Shown here piece by piece: positions 7,105 to 13,808 of a DNA stretch of 29,715 nucleotides. Each line of letters opens with the position of its first letter. Position 1 is the first letter of the stretch. The notes under the pieces were generated by a model that had not been told where the DNA came from, did not search any database, and was given only the letters and a program-made list of their open reading frames with translations. A program made the position numbers and the translations under genes. This DNA comes from JBEKHI01 sp050012355 (GTDB lineage Bacteria; Actinomycetota; Actinomycetes; Streptosporangiales; Streptosporangiaceae). The stretch lies in the NCBI GenBank assembly GCA_050012355.1, contig JBEKHI010000198.1:1-29715 (forward strand), given 5' to 3'.

Positions 7105-7124
7105 AGTTAAATGACGATTTAACT
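7105..7124. promoter_or_regulatory. Perfect palindromic operator between arsR and MFS genes
   Basis: AGTTAAAT-GACG-ATTTAACT is a perfect 8-bp inverted repeat with a 4-bp spacer, AT-rich in a GC-rich context. It lies 24 bp from the regulator start and 22 bp from the exporter start. Size and symmetry fit an ArsR dimer site overlapping both promoters. Confidence 0.7.
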
Positions 7125-7146
7125 GTTACGAGCATACGTTTGTTAC

Positions 7147-8361
7147 GTGAGCACGAAACATTCCTGGGCCAGGGTCGCCTTCGCGATGTTCGCCGTCGGG
7201 TGGGGCGCTAACCAGTTCTCCCCGATGCTGATCGTCTACCGGCACGAACTGGACCTGCGAGCCGGCGCGGTGGCGGGGCTGTTCGCCGTGTACGCGGCCA
7301 CGCTGATTCCCGGGCTGCTCGCCGGAGGTCCGGCCTCCGACCGGTTCGGGCGGCGGGCGGTGCTGCTCCCGCTGGTGGTGGCGTCCCCGCTGGCCACCCT
7401 CTTGCTGATGATCGAGCCCCGGTCGCTGCTGGTCATCATCATCGGCCGGGCGCTGGCCGGCTTGTGCTCAGGGGTGGTGTTCAGCTCGGCGACCGCCTGG
7501 GTGCAGGACCTGTCGGCGGGCTCGGGGATGAGCGCGCGGCGCTCCGCGCTGGCGCTCACCGCCGGGTTCGGGCTCGGCCCGTTCACCGCCGCGATGCTCG
7601 CCCAGTGGGCCCCCGATCCGCTGGTCGTCCCGTACATCCCGCACCTGGTCCTCGGTACGGTAGCGGCGGTTGTGGTGTGGACGGTGCCGGATGTGCGGCG
7701 GCCGCGGCTGCCGGTTAAGCGCTCGTCGGGAACGTTGCGTAAGGCGCGGTTCTGGCTGGCGGTCGCGCCATCCGCGCCGTTCGTCTTCGGCGCGATCAGC
7801 ATCGCGCTCGTCGTTCTCCCCGAAGAGGTCACCAGCGCCCGGTCACTGTCGGCTGGCTTCGCCGGACTGATGACGGCGGCGGCCTTCTGCGCGGGCGTGC
7901 TGGTGCAGCCACTTGCCCGCCGGATGGAGACGCGACTGCCGTTTAGCGCGAACGTGGCGGGTCAGATCTGCACCGCCGTGGGCGCCGCGATCGCCATTCC
8001 CGCCGTCGCCGATGCGGACCGCGGACTGGCCGTGCTGGCCGCTGTCTTCCTCGGCCTGGCGTACTCGCAAAACCTGGTCGCCGGCCTGCAGCAGTCCGAA
8101 CGGCTCGCCGGACCGGGGGACCGCGGCGCCGTCATCGCCTGCTATTACGCGCTCGCCTACATCGGGTTCGGCGCGCCCTACCTGATCGACGCGCTGAACC
8201 TGGCGGCGGGCCGCGAGGGTGCCTTCGTCATCGTCGGGAGCGTCGCCGTCGTCATCGCCATCTGGACCGCCGCCTACGGCAAGCTCTCCCGCCGGGGAGA
8301 TGGCGGTCAGGGTGTCGCCGACGGGGGTGTGGTCGTACAGGACGCCGCGGCCGGTCACTAG
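7147..8361 (+). CDS. MFS transporter (drug-efflux type), hybrid C-terminus
   Basis: The 404-aa product starts at GTG 7147 and has about 12 hydrophobic segments. The MFS loop 2-3 motif is present (GGPASDRFGRRAVLLPLV), along with GRALAGLCSGVVFSSATAW in TM4 and a TM5 GFGLGPFTA motif. It sits in the inner membrane and probably exports a small hydrophobic compound by proton antiport. The final roughly 25 residues (GDGGQGVADGGVVVQDAAAGH) are not transporter sequence. They are encoded by DNA that on the other strand matches the end of the DUF5937 regulator at 9072-10067, and the stop codon falls inside that remnant. It is divergent from and likely controlled by the ArsR gene at 6373-7080. Confidence 0.85.
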   Translation: MSTKHSWARVAFAMFAVGWGANQFSPMLIVYRHELDLRAGAVAGLFAVYAATLIPGLLAGGPASDRFGRRAVLLPLVVASPLATLLLMIEPRSLLVIIIGRALAGLCSGVVFSSATAWVQDLSAGSGMSARRSALALTAGFGLGPFTAAMLAQWAPDPLVVPYIPHLVLGTVAAVVVWTVPDVRRPRLPVKRSSGTLRKARFWLAVAPSAPFVFGAISIALVVLPEEVTSARSLSAGFAGLMTAAAFCAGVLVQPLARRMETRLPFSANVAGQICTAVGAAIAIPAVADADRGLAVLAAVFLGLAYSQNLVAGLQQSERLAGPGDRGAVIACYYALAYIGFGAPYLIDALNLAAGREGAFVIVGSVAVVIAIWTAAYGKLSRRGDGGQGVADGGVVVQDAAAGH

Positions 8362-8376
8362 GTCACATGCGTGGTT
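8287..8376 (-). pseudogene. Remnant of the 3' end of a DUF5937/ArsR-type gene
   Basis: Read leftward this encodes ACDLVT-GRGVLYDHTPVGDTLTAISPAGE. It aligns with GLVTRARSGRSVLYHRTPVGDALIALSPP at the C-terminus of the intact regulator at 9072-10067, apart from an in-frame four-codon deletion. The remnant overlaps the end of the MFS gene tail-to-tail. It implies that a second regulator copy once lay here, or that recombination between the two modules took place. Confidence 0.7.
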
Positions 8377-8456
8377 GCTCGGCCTTTGGTGAGTTCAGCT
8401 CGCGGGTTTAGGCTAGTGTCACTCCGCGCTAAGTATCTCGAAAGGGCGCAATACTA

Positions 8457-8696
8457 GTGGATTCGATCAAGCAGAATCTTCTTTATTTTGAAGGAGCCTC
8501 GATGCGAGGACTCTACGAGAAGCTAGACGAATGGCAACATGCGAATCAACGCCAATTTCTCTCCATCGGTATTCAGCAAGATGGGGAATCATACTGCTGC
8601 ATTGCGCTCACCGGCCCGACTGAGGTGCTAATCACTAGTGAGGATGGGGACCGTTATGCGAAGGTGAGCCGGCGTGGCGACCTGGAGGTGCGGTAG
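8457..8696 (+). CDS. Hypothetical small protein (79 aa), AT-richer than neighbours
   Basis: From GTG 8457 the product reads VDSIKQNLLYFEGASMRGLY and ends with YAKVSRRGDLEVR. A ribosome-binding-like GAAAGGG lies about 11-17 nt upstream. It is a soluble, mixed alpha/beta, acidic protein with no domain I can name. The WQHANQRQFLSIGIQQDGESYCCIALTG section looks like two beta strands after a helix. Codon use (AAT, CTT, TTT, ATT, GAA) is clearly less GC-rich at third positions than the flanking genes, which suggests recent acquisition. It lies between two transporter/regulator modules. Confidence 0.55.
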   Translation: MDSIKQNLLYFEGASMRGLYEKLDEWQHANQRQFLSIGIQQDGESYCCIALTGPTEVLITSEDGDRYAKVSRRGDLEVR

Positions 8697-8766
8697 CGCG
8701 GTCACCGTCACGTCGCGGTTAGATACACTACGAGGACAAGCGGGCCAAACTGGGATGGAGCCATCG

Positions 8767-9075
8767 ATGCAGCCACTGGCGATAAGTGCCCTCGCGGTAG
8801 CTGGCGTCATGGTCATCGGCGTTTCTGTCACCTTGGTCCGAACCCGGCACGCCACCAAGCGCCGCCTGGCCGGCATCAGTCGCTGGCAGCTTCACGGAAG
8901 CATCCCGCTGGCGGTAGCCGGGCTGGTGCTGGGCGCGATCTCGCGTAGCAGCGGGCAGTCCTCCGCCACGCACAACGTTGTCTTCGCGACCACGACCGCA
9001 CTGCTCCTCGCGGCCCTGCTGTGCGCGCTGACTGGTGCGATTACCGAGACCCGGGGCCAGCGCACCGCCCGCTAG
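8767..9075 (+). CDS. Small membrane protein (102 aa)
   Basis: The product starts MQPLAISALAVAGVMVIGVS. Three hydrophobic helices are visible: residues 3-23, 43-59 (SIPLAVAGLVLGAI) and 73-93 (VVFATTTALLLAALLCALTG), with a basic loop after the first (RTRHATKRR). The ATG at 8767 has GGAG six bases upstream, so it is preferred over 8755 and the frame's earlier start at 8674. Its stop overlaps the stop of the convergent regulator by 4 nt. No family is recognised. Confidence 0.55.
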   Translation: MQPLAISALAVAGVMVIGVSVTLVRTRHATKRRLAGISRWQLHGSIPLAVAGLVLGAISRSSGQSSATHNVVFATTTALLLAALLCALTGAITETRGQRTAR

Positions 9076-10067
9076 CGGCCACCTAAGCGCGGCGGGGAGA
9101 GCGCGATCAGGGCGTCACCGACGGGGGTGCGGTGATACAGGACGCTGCGGCCGGAACGGGCTCTGGTCACTAGACCGGATGCGCGCAGCACCGCTAGGTG
9201 GTCGCCGAGGGCGCCGAGCGACTGACCCAGGATGGCAGCTAGCTGCGTGGTCGAGGCGGGCTCGTCGAGGCTGCGCAAAACGGCGGCCCGCGATGACCCG
9301 ATGAGCCGGCCGAGCCCATCGGGAGCGCCAGGAACAGGGGCGGGCTTTTCCCACAGGGCCGCGACCCCGCGCGCCGGGTACACCAGGGTCGGCGGATGGA
9401 GGCCGAGCGCGAGTCGCGGCCAGATGAAAACGGATGGCACGAACAGCAGCCCCCGGCCGCCGAGCGCGTCGCCCTCACCGCCGTCCGCTGTCCATCCGTC
9501 GAGTTCGATCGCGCCGTCTCGCCAGCTCACCCTGGAATGCAAGCCGTCGAGCGCGGCGGACCAGCCCCGGGCGGCGAGCTGTCCGGCCCGGTGCACGATG
9601 TCGCGTTCGAGCACGGCGCGCAGCACCGGCCACTCCGGCGCTAGCAGCTCGTCCCAGGCGACCGCCAGCACGTCCGCGATATGGTTTGCCGCGTTTTCTC
9701 CGAGCAGGATGTCCCGTATCCGCGGGGACACCCCGCCGCAGCGGCGGAACGCTTCCTCGGCGTCGCGTCGAACCCGGTCTGCGGGCGTCCGCCGGACTTC
9801 GGCGAGCTGCTCCTCGATGGTGGGTGACGTGCCGGCCGGCACCACGGTGAGGAAGTCGACGCCCCAGTGCGGCGCTTGGAGCGCGAGTACCACCTCGAGG
9901 TTGATCGCGCGTGCCCGCGGCCGGTACCTCGCCAACCATGGCCGCAGCGGCGCGTGATCCGTGGTCTCGGAGACTCGCCGCACCGCGTGAACCAGTTCCC
10001 ATAGCGGCGAGATCGCGAAACGACTCGTGATCAGGTCGTCGTTGCCGACGATCAGCCGCAGCGTCAT
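9072..10067 (-). CDS. DUF5937-type regulator with C-terminal ArsR winged helix
   Basis: The 331-aa product has an N-terminal DUF5937-like domain (residues 1-235: MTLRLIVGNDDLITSRFAISPLWELVHAVR, then DRVRRDAEEAFRRC and HRAGQLAARGW) that probably senses a ligand. The C-terminal winged helix follows (about 250-331: LIGSSRAAVLRSLDEPASTTQLAAILG, GDHLAVLRASGLVTRARSGRSVLYHRTPVGDALI). This architecture is common among actinobacterial regulators next to MFS exporters. The gene is divergent from the MFS gene at 10124 with a 56-bp gap, so it likely represses that gene and itself. Its 3' end is duplicated at 8287-8376. Confidence 0.85.
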   Translation of the reverse strand: MTLRLIVGNDDLITSRFAISPLWELVHAVRRVSETTDHAPLRPWLARYRPRARAINLEVVLALQAPHWGVDFLTVVPAGTSPTIEEQLAEVRRTPADRVRRDAEEAFRRCGGVSPRIRDILLGENAANHIADVLAVAWDELLAPEWPVLRAVLERDIVHRAGQLAARGWSAALDGLHSRVSWRDGAIELDGWTADGGEGDALGGRGLLFVPSVFIWPRLALGLHPPTLVYPARGVAALWEKPAPVPGAPDGLGRLIGSSRAAVLRSLDEPASTTQLAAILGQSLGALGDHLAVLRASGLVTRARSGRSVLYHRTPVGDALIALSPPRLGGR

Positions 10068-10075
10068 CCCATACC

Positions 10076-10093
10076 TTTCGTCCTCAGGCGAAA
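10076..10093. promoter_or_regulatory. Candidate operator between DUF5937 regulator and MFS gene
   Basis: TTTCG-N8-CGAAA is a short inverted repeat within the 56-bp divergent gap. ATACCTTT (10071) and ATACCCTT (10096) also form a direct repeat around it. It is short enough to be chance, but its position fits autoregulation. Confidence 0.3.
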
Positions 10094-10123
10094 CAATACC
10101 CTTGGGCGGGCCGGATCCCGAAG

Positions 10124-11626
10124 ATGGCGGTCATGTACCGCTCTCTGTTCGCCTCCGGCCAGTTCCGCGTGCTGCTAGCCGGGACACTGATGTACGGGCT
10201 CGGTTTCACCTTCGAGATACTGGGCCTGTCCGTCCTCGTCTACGCGGAAACCCGGTCCTCGTTCGCGGCGGCTCTAGCCTTCGGCGCGGGGTTCGCGCCG
10301 CAAGTGGTGGGCGGCGCGCTGTTCGGCTCACTCGCCGACCGGCTACCTCCGAGGCTGGCGATCACCGGGGGATTGCTGGTGCGAGCCATGCCCGGGCTGG
10401 CGATCGGGCTGGCCCCGTCGATGCCGGTCCCGGTGATGCTGGGGCTGGTCGCGGCGACGGCGATGACGGCGCCGGTATTTAGCGCCGCCATCGCCCGGGT
10501 GCTGGCCGCCGGACTCGATGGTGACCGGTACGTGCTGGCCCGCTCGGTGCTCGATCTCACCATCGCCGGCACGCAGATTCTCGGCCTCGGACTTGGTGGC
10601 CTCATCCTCGCGGTGCTGCCGCCTAGGACGCTGCTGCTTGCGGCGGGCAGTTGCGTAGCCGCGTCGGCGCTGATCCGGACGCGGGTCCGTCCGCCGACGC
10701 TGCGTGTCGAGAAAAAACCGCGCGGCGGGAACGAGCTGCGCGGTGTCGTCAGGACCTCGGTGACCGGCAACGCGCGACTGCTGGCCGACCCGCGACTACG
10801 GGGCCTGCTGCTCGCCTACTGGCTGCCGCCATCCATGGTCACCGGGGCCGAAGCTCTCATCGTTCCGTACGCGGGCCGGAGCGCGGGCGTGCTGCTGGCG
10901 GCGAGCCCGGCGGGGATGATGGCCGGTGAGGTGGTCGTTGGCAGGTTCTGCCGGGCGCGGACGCAGCAGCGGCTGGCGTTCCCGCTGGCGGTACTGACCG
11001 GGGCACCGCTGATCGCGCTGCTGGCGCATCCGCCGTTGATCGTGACGTGGGCGATGTTGTTCTGCTGCGGAGCCGGGTTTGGCTACCAGATCGGGACGCA
11101 GCGGGCCTTCCTCGACGCGGTGCCCGCGGACCTGCGCGGTCAGGGCTTCGCGTTGCGCGGGACCGGGGTGATGGCGGGGCAGGGACTGACCCCGCCGCTC
11201 ACCGGCGCGCTGTCCGCCGTCACCGGTCCGGCATCCGCCATGGCGCTCGCGGGCGTCGGCGGCGTCCTGATAGCCCTGTGGCTGCGGGGTGCCCTCAGCC
11301 CACCGAAGGTTTTGATTTCCCGGGGTCATAACCCCGATAAGTCAAAACTTTTCGCGCGGATCGCGGGACGCAGCGGCCCCGGTGACGACGTGGCTGAGCA
11401 GGATGGCGGTGGTGACCGGGCCGACGCCGCCGGGTACCGGGGTGAGCGCGACGCCCTCGACGTCGGCCACCTCCGGTGCGACGTCACCGGTCAGGCCTCC
11501 GTCGGGCGTCGCGTTGGTGCCCACGTCGATCACGGTGGTGCCGGGGGAGACGTCGTCGGGACCGATCAGGTGGGTATGGCCGGTGGCGACGACGAGGACT
11601 TCGGCCTGCCTGGTGATCGTGGGTAG
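10124..11626 (+). CDS. MFS transporter with read-through C-terminal extension
   Basis: Residues 1 to about 390 form an MFS permease: MYRSLFASGQFRVLLAGTLMYG, the loop motif GSLADRLPPRLAITGG and about 11-12 hydrophobic segments ending ALAGVGGVLIALWLRG. It resembles drug-export MFS proteins with a central basic loop (RVEKKPRGG). Translation can start at 10124 or 10133. After LSPPK the frame crosses the terminator-like hairpin at 11309-11348 and runs about 95 codons antisense to folD. That tail (DVAEQDGGGDRADAAGYRGERDA) is hydrophilic and resembles no transporter. The original stop appears lost. The divergent DUF5937 regulator probably controls expression. Confidence 0.82.
   Translation: MAVMYRSLFASGQFRVLLAGTLMYGLGFTFEILGLSVLVYAETRSSFAAALAFGAGFAPQVVGGALFGSLADRLPPRLAITGGLLVRAMPGLAIGLAPSMPVPVMLGLVAATAMTAPVFSAAIARVLAAGLDGDRYVLARSVLDLTIAGTQILGLGLGGLILAVLPPRTLLLAAGSCVAASALIRTRVRPPTLRVEKKPRGGNELRGVVRTSVTGNARLLADPRLRGLLLAYWLPPSMVTGAEALIVPYAGRSAGVLLAASPAGMMAGEVVVGRFCRARTQQRLAFPLAVLTGAPLIALLAHPPLIVTWAMLFCCGAGFGYQIGTQRAFLDAVPADLRGQGFALRGTGVMAGQGLTPPLTGALSAVTGPASAMALAGVGGVLIALWLRGALSPPKVLISRGHNPDKSKLFARIAGRSGPGDDVAEQDGGGDRADAAGYRGERDALDVGHLRCDVTGQASVGRRVGAHVDHGGAGGDVVGTDQVGMAGGDDEDFGLPGDRG
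11309..11348. terminator. Terminator-like hairpin at the folD / MFS convergent ends
   Basis: Arms GTTTTGATTTCCCGGGGT (11309-11326) and ACCCCGATAAGTCAAAAC (11331-11348) pair at 15 of 18 positions around a 4-nt loop. Rightward it is followed by TTTT. The folD stop codon lies in the right arm, and the MFS frame reads straight through. Confidence 0.65.
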
Positions 11627-12202
11627 ATCACGGGTGTGCAAGTGGCAGATGGTGACCGTCGCGTCCTTGGCGAGCAGCAGCTGCGCGGTGGGCTGGCCAA
11701 CCACCATCGAGCGGCCGACGACAACCGCGCGCCGGCCGATGAGCGGAACGCCGTAGTGCTCAAGCAGTGCCAGGACCGCGGCGGCGGTCGCCGGGGCGAA
11801 CGCGGGTAGCCCAGCCACCAGGCGCCCGAGCGACGCCGGGTTGACGCCGTCGATGTCCTTGGCCGGATCGATCGCACCGGCGAGGGCGGCCAGGTATGCG
11901 TTCCCCGGCAGCGGAGTCTGCAGGATGACCCCGTGCACGGCGGGATCAGCCGACTGCGCGGTGAGCACGCTGGTGATCGACTCCTCGGTGGCCCGGGGGC
12001 CGAGATCGATCACGTCGCACTCGATACCCACCTTGCCCGCGGATTTCGCGATCGAGCGGACGTACCACGCGGTCGCCTCGTCGTCGGTCGCGGTGACCAC
12101 CGCCAGTCTCGGCGGCGTACCGGCCGCGACCAGGTCGGCGGCGCGATCAGCCGTGGCGGACCGGATGCTCGCCGCCAGTGGCTTGCCGGAGATCAGGCTC
12201 AT
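11342..12202 (-). CDS. folD: FolD-family methylene-THF dehydrogenase, cyclohydrolase Lys replaced
   Basis: The 286-aa product aligns along its length with FolD: AWYVRSIAKSAGKVGIE (substrate helix), GVILQTPLPG (conserved Gln), AKDIDGVNP (conserved Asp) and VVVGRSMVVGQP (Rossmann GxS loop for NADP). TPVPGGVGPVTTAILL is the C-terminal signature. Known FolDs have YVxxK in the first motif, and that Lys is needed for the cyclohydrolase step. Here Tyr47 is kept but position 51 is Ile (codon 12050-12052). The usual CTP motif is also altered (FAPATA). It may be a dehydrogenase only, oxidising 5,10-methylene-THF to methenyl-THF. Its ATG overlaps the stop of the upstream cyclodeaminase/cyclohydrolase gene (ATGA), so the two are translationally coupled. 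Confidence 0.88.
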   Translation of the reverse strand: MSLISGKPLAASIRSATADRAADLVAAGTPPRLAVVTATDDEATAWYVRSIAKSAGKVGIECDVIDLGPRATEESITSVLTAQSADPAVHGVILQTPLPGNAYLAALAGAIDPAKDIDGVNPASLGRLVAGLPAFAPATAAAVLALLEHYGVPLIGRRAVVVGRSMVVGQPTAQLLLAKDATVTICHLHTRDLPTITRQAEVLVVATGHTHLIGPDDVSPGTTVIDVGTNATPDGGLTGDVAPEVADVEGVALTPVPGGVGPVTTAILLSHVVTGAAASRDPREKF

Positions 12203-12816
12203 GCGATCTCCCGGCGGACGGTGGCGAGGACCCGATCAGCGATCGCGGTGACCTCGCTGGTCAGCGTGGCCGTACCGTGGAACTGGGCGTGCAGCTCGGT
12301 GTCCTTGATGCCGTGCAGGTTGATCTCGATGTTCAGCGCGGCGGTGACGGCCGCCGCGCGGGCCGTCTCGGCGGCCACGCCGACATCGCTGAGCACGTTG
12401 CGGTTTGCGACCGGCACCAGTTCCTCCGACAGCTGAGCTAGCCGCAGCGCCGCGAGCACGACATCGGCCGGGGGCTTGGCGGCGCCCGCCAGAGCCGCCT
12501 CGATCGCCGCGGACCGTAGCGTCTTGTCCTCGTCGGTGTCCTTCGGCAGCTTGTAGGCTTCCGCGACCGCGCCGAAGGCAGCCGCGTCATCCTCGGCCAG
12601 GCCAAGGGCGTCGGTGACCAGCCCGTCGGCCTCGGTACGTACCCGGTCGATGATCGCGGCGTGTTCGGCGTACTTGGGGCCGTCGCTGTAGCGGGCGACC
12701 ATGGCCAGCAGCGCGGCCGACTGCGCGGCGTGCAGTGCCGCGGTCGCCCCGCCACCTGGCACCGGAACGCGGGCCGCGAGCTGGGTCAGGAACTGTGCGA
12801 TGGTCTCGTCGCGCAT
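12199..12816 (-). CDS. Cyclodeaminase/cyclohydrolase-family protein (FTCD-C / FchA-like)
   Basis: The 205-aa product begins MRDETIAQFLTQLAARVPVPGGGATAA. PVPGGG-ATAALHAAQSAALLAMVARYS is the signature of the C-terminal domain of formiminotransferase-cyclodeaminase and of bacterial methenyl-THF cyclohydrolase FchA. The fold is all-helical (LVTDALGLAEDDAAAFGAVAEAYKLPK, later VAAETARAAAVTAALNIEINL). Alone, without a formiminotransferase domain, it could be a cyclodeaminase or a methenyl-THF cyclohydrolase. The coupled FolD lacking the cyclohydrolase Lys favours the latter. The ATG at 12816 matches the family start; the longer frame to 12903 overlaps nei and is rejected. The gap to the upstream nei stop is only 22 bp. 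Confidence 0.85.
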   Translation of the reverse strand: MRDETIAQFLTQLAARVPVPGGGATAALHAAQSAALLAMVARYSDGPKYAEHAAIIDRVRTEADGLVTDALGLAEDDAAAFGAVAEAYKLPKDTDEDKTLRSAAIEAALAGAAKPPADVVLAALRLAQLSEELVPVANRNVLSDVGVAAETARAAAVTAALNIEINLHGIKDTELHAQFHGTATLTSEVTAIADRVLATVRREIA

Positions 12817-12838
12817 GCGCCGAGCGTATCCGTTTCGG

Positions 12839-13597
12839 TTATCCGGGCTGGCAGCGAGGGCACCAGAAGGTGACACGTTCACCCTGCGTCTCGGTTTCGA
12901 CACGGGTCCCGCACCGGCGGCACGGGCGGCCGCGCCTGCCGTACACCCAGGTCGGCGCGCGCCCGTTGCCGGTGGTGACCTGGTCGATACGGTCCTTGTT
13001 GGTGTCCAGCAGCACGCGGGCGCGCTCCACCATCTCTGGCAAATCCGGAACGTCGCCTATCGCGCGGAACGGGCTGACCCCGGAGAGGAACAGCACCTCG
13101 GACTTGTACAGGTTGCCGATGCCCGCCAGATTCGCCTGGTCGAGCAGCGCCTCCGCCACCGGACGTCCGGGGTCGCGGCGAAGCCGGCTGACCGCCTCGT
13201 CGGCGTCCCAGTCGGGACCGAGCAGGTCGGGCCCGAGATGGCCGGTGACCCGGTGCTCGTCGCGGGTGCGCAGCAGGTCCACGACACCCAGCCGGTATCC
13301 GGCGGCCTGGAACTCCTGGTTCGCGAGCAGCAGCCGGACGCGGTGGTCGCGGGGTGGCGGGCCGGCCGGGGTAACCCGCCAGAAACCCTCCATCTTCAGG
13401 TGGGTATGCACGGTCAGGCCCGCGTCGGTGCGGATCAGCAGATGCTTGCCACGCGAGATGACCTCGGTCACCGTCTGCCCGGACAGGTCAGCCGTGGCGT
13501 GCCTGGGAACCCGGAAGTCACTACGGGTCAGCACCCGCCCGGCCAGCGCCACCCGCAGCCGCCGCGCCGTGTACCAGACGATGTCACCCTCAGGCAT
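12839..13597 (-). CDS. nei: Fpg/Nei-family DNA glycosylase (endonuclease VIII-like)
   Basis: The 252-aa product begins MPEGDIVWYTARRLRVALAG, the Nei-type N-terminus in which Pro2 is the Schiff-base nucleophile and Glu3 the acid. SRGKHLLIRTDAGLTVHTHLKMEGFW carries the catalytic Lys and the HxHLxMxG motif. The H2TH region is ANLAGIGNLYKSEVLF. The C-terminal zinc finger has CRRCGTRV and FWCPRCQPG (four Cys). It excises oxidised bases and nicks the abasic site by beta/delta elimination. MPEGD rather than MPELP favours Nei over MutM. It is the first gene of a leftward operon with the folate genes; this is proximity and no biochemical link is implied. Confidence 0.9.
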   Translation of the reverse strand: MPEGDIVWYTARRLRVALAGRVLTRSDFRVPRHATADLSGQTVTEVISRGKHLLIRTDAGLTVHTHLKMEGFWRVTPAGPPPRDHRVRLLLANQEFQAAGYRLGVVDLLRTRDEHRVTGHLGPDLLGPDWDADEAVSRLRRDPGRPVAEALLDQANLAGIGNLYKSEVLFLSGVSPFRAIGDVPDLPEMVERARVLLDTNKDRIDQVTTGNGRAPTWVYGRRGRPCRRCGTRVETETQGERVTFWCPRCQPG

Positions 13598-13633
13598 TCC
13601 TTCAGGCTAGCCGCCGGCGGTCGCGGCACCGGA

Positions 13634-13699
13634 CCGTTTCTGGTCGGTGCGGCCTTGCCCCCAAAAGAGTGCGGGCAGTGCCGCACCACCCAGAAACGG
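13634..13699. repeat. Long imperfect hairpin, second copy of the dispersed element
   Basis: Outer arms CCGTTTCTGG-TCGGTGCGGC and GCCGCACCAC-CCAGAAACGG pair at 18 of 20 positions, and the inside continues with TTGCCC against GCGGGCAG. It contains the 15-mer AAAGAGTGCGGGCAG found again at 179-193. It lies upstream of nei in the gap 13598-13770. Confidence 0.7.
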
Positions 13700-13753
13700 C
13701 GCCCCGAACCCGACGGCTTTGCCGGTCCCAAGAGCCCCACCAACCGCCTTCAC

Positions 13754-13808
13754 CCATGATTACGGACAGTTCACGTGTCTATGAGCCCTGAACTGTCCGC
13801 AATCATGG
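13754..13808. repeat. Near-perfect 20-bp inverted repeat over a stop codon
   Basis: The left arm (13754-13773) starts CCATGATTACGG and the right arm (13789-13808) ends CCGCAATCATGG. The arms pair with one mismatch around a 15-nt loop. The stop codon of the leftward disordered-protein gene (13771-13773) lies in the left arm. It may act as a terminator or be part of a palindromic element cluster. Confidence 0.8.

Noticed and set aside
12817..12903. N-terminal extension of the cyclodeaminase/cyclohydrolase protein
   Set aside because: It would overlap the nei coding end, and the family N-terminus begins at MRDETI (12816).
12701..13759. Rightward 352-codon frame opposite nei
   Set aside because: It is a shadow of the Nei glycosylase, which has a full set of motifs on the other strand.
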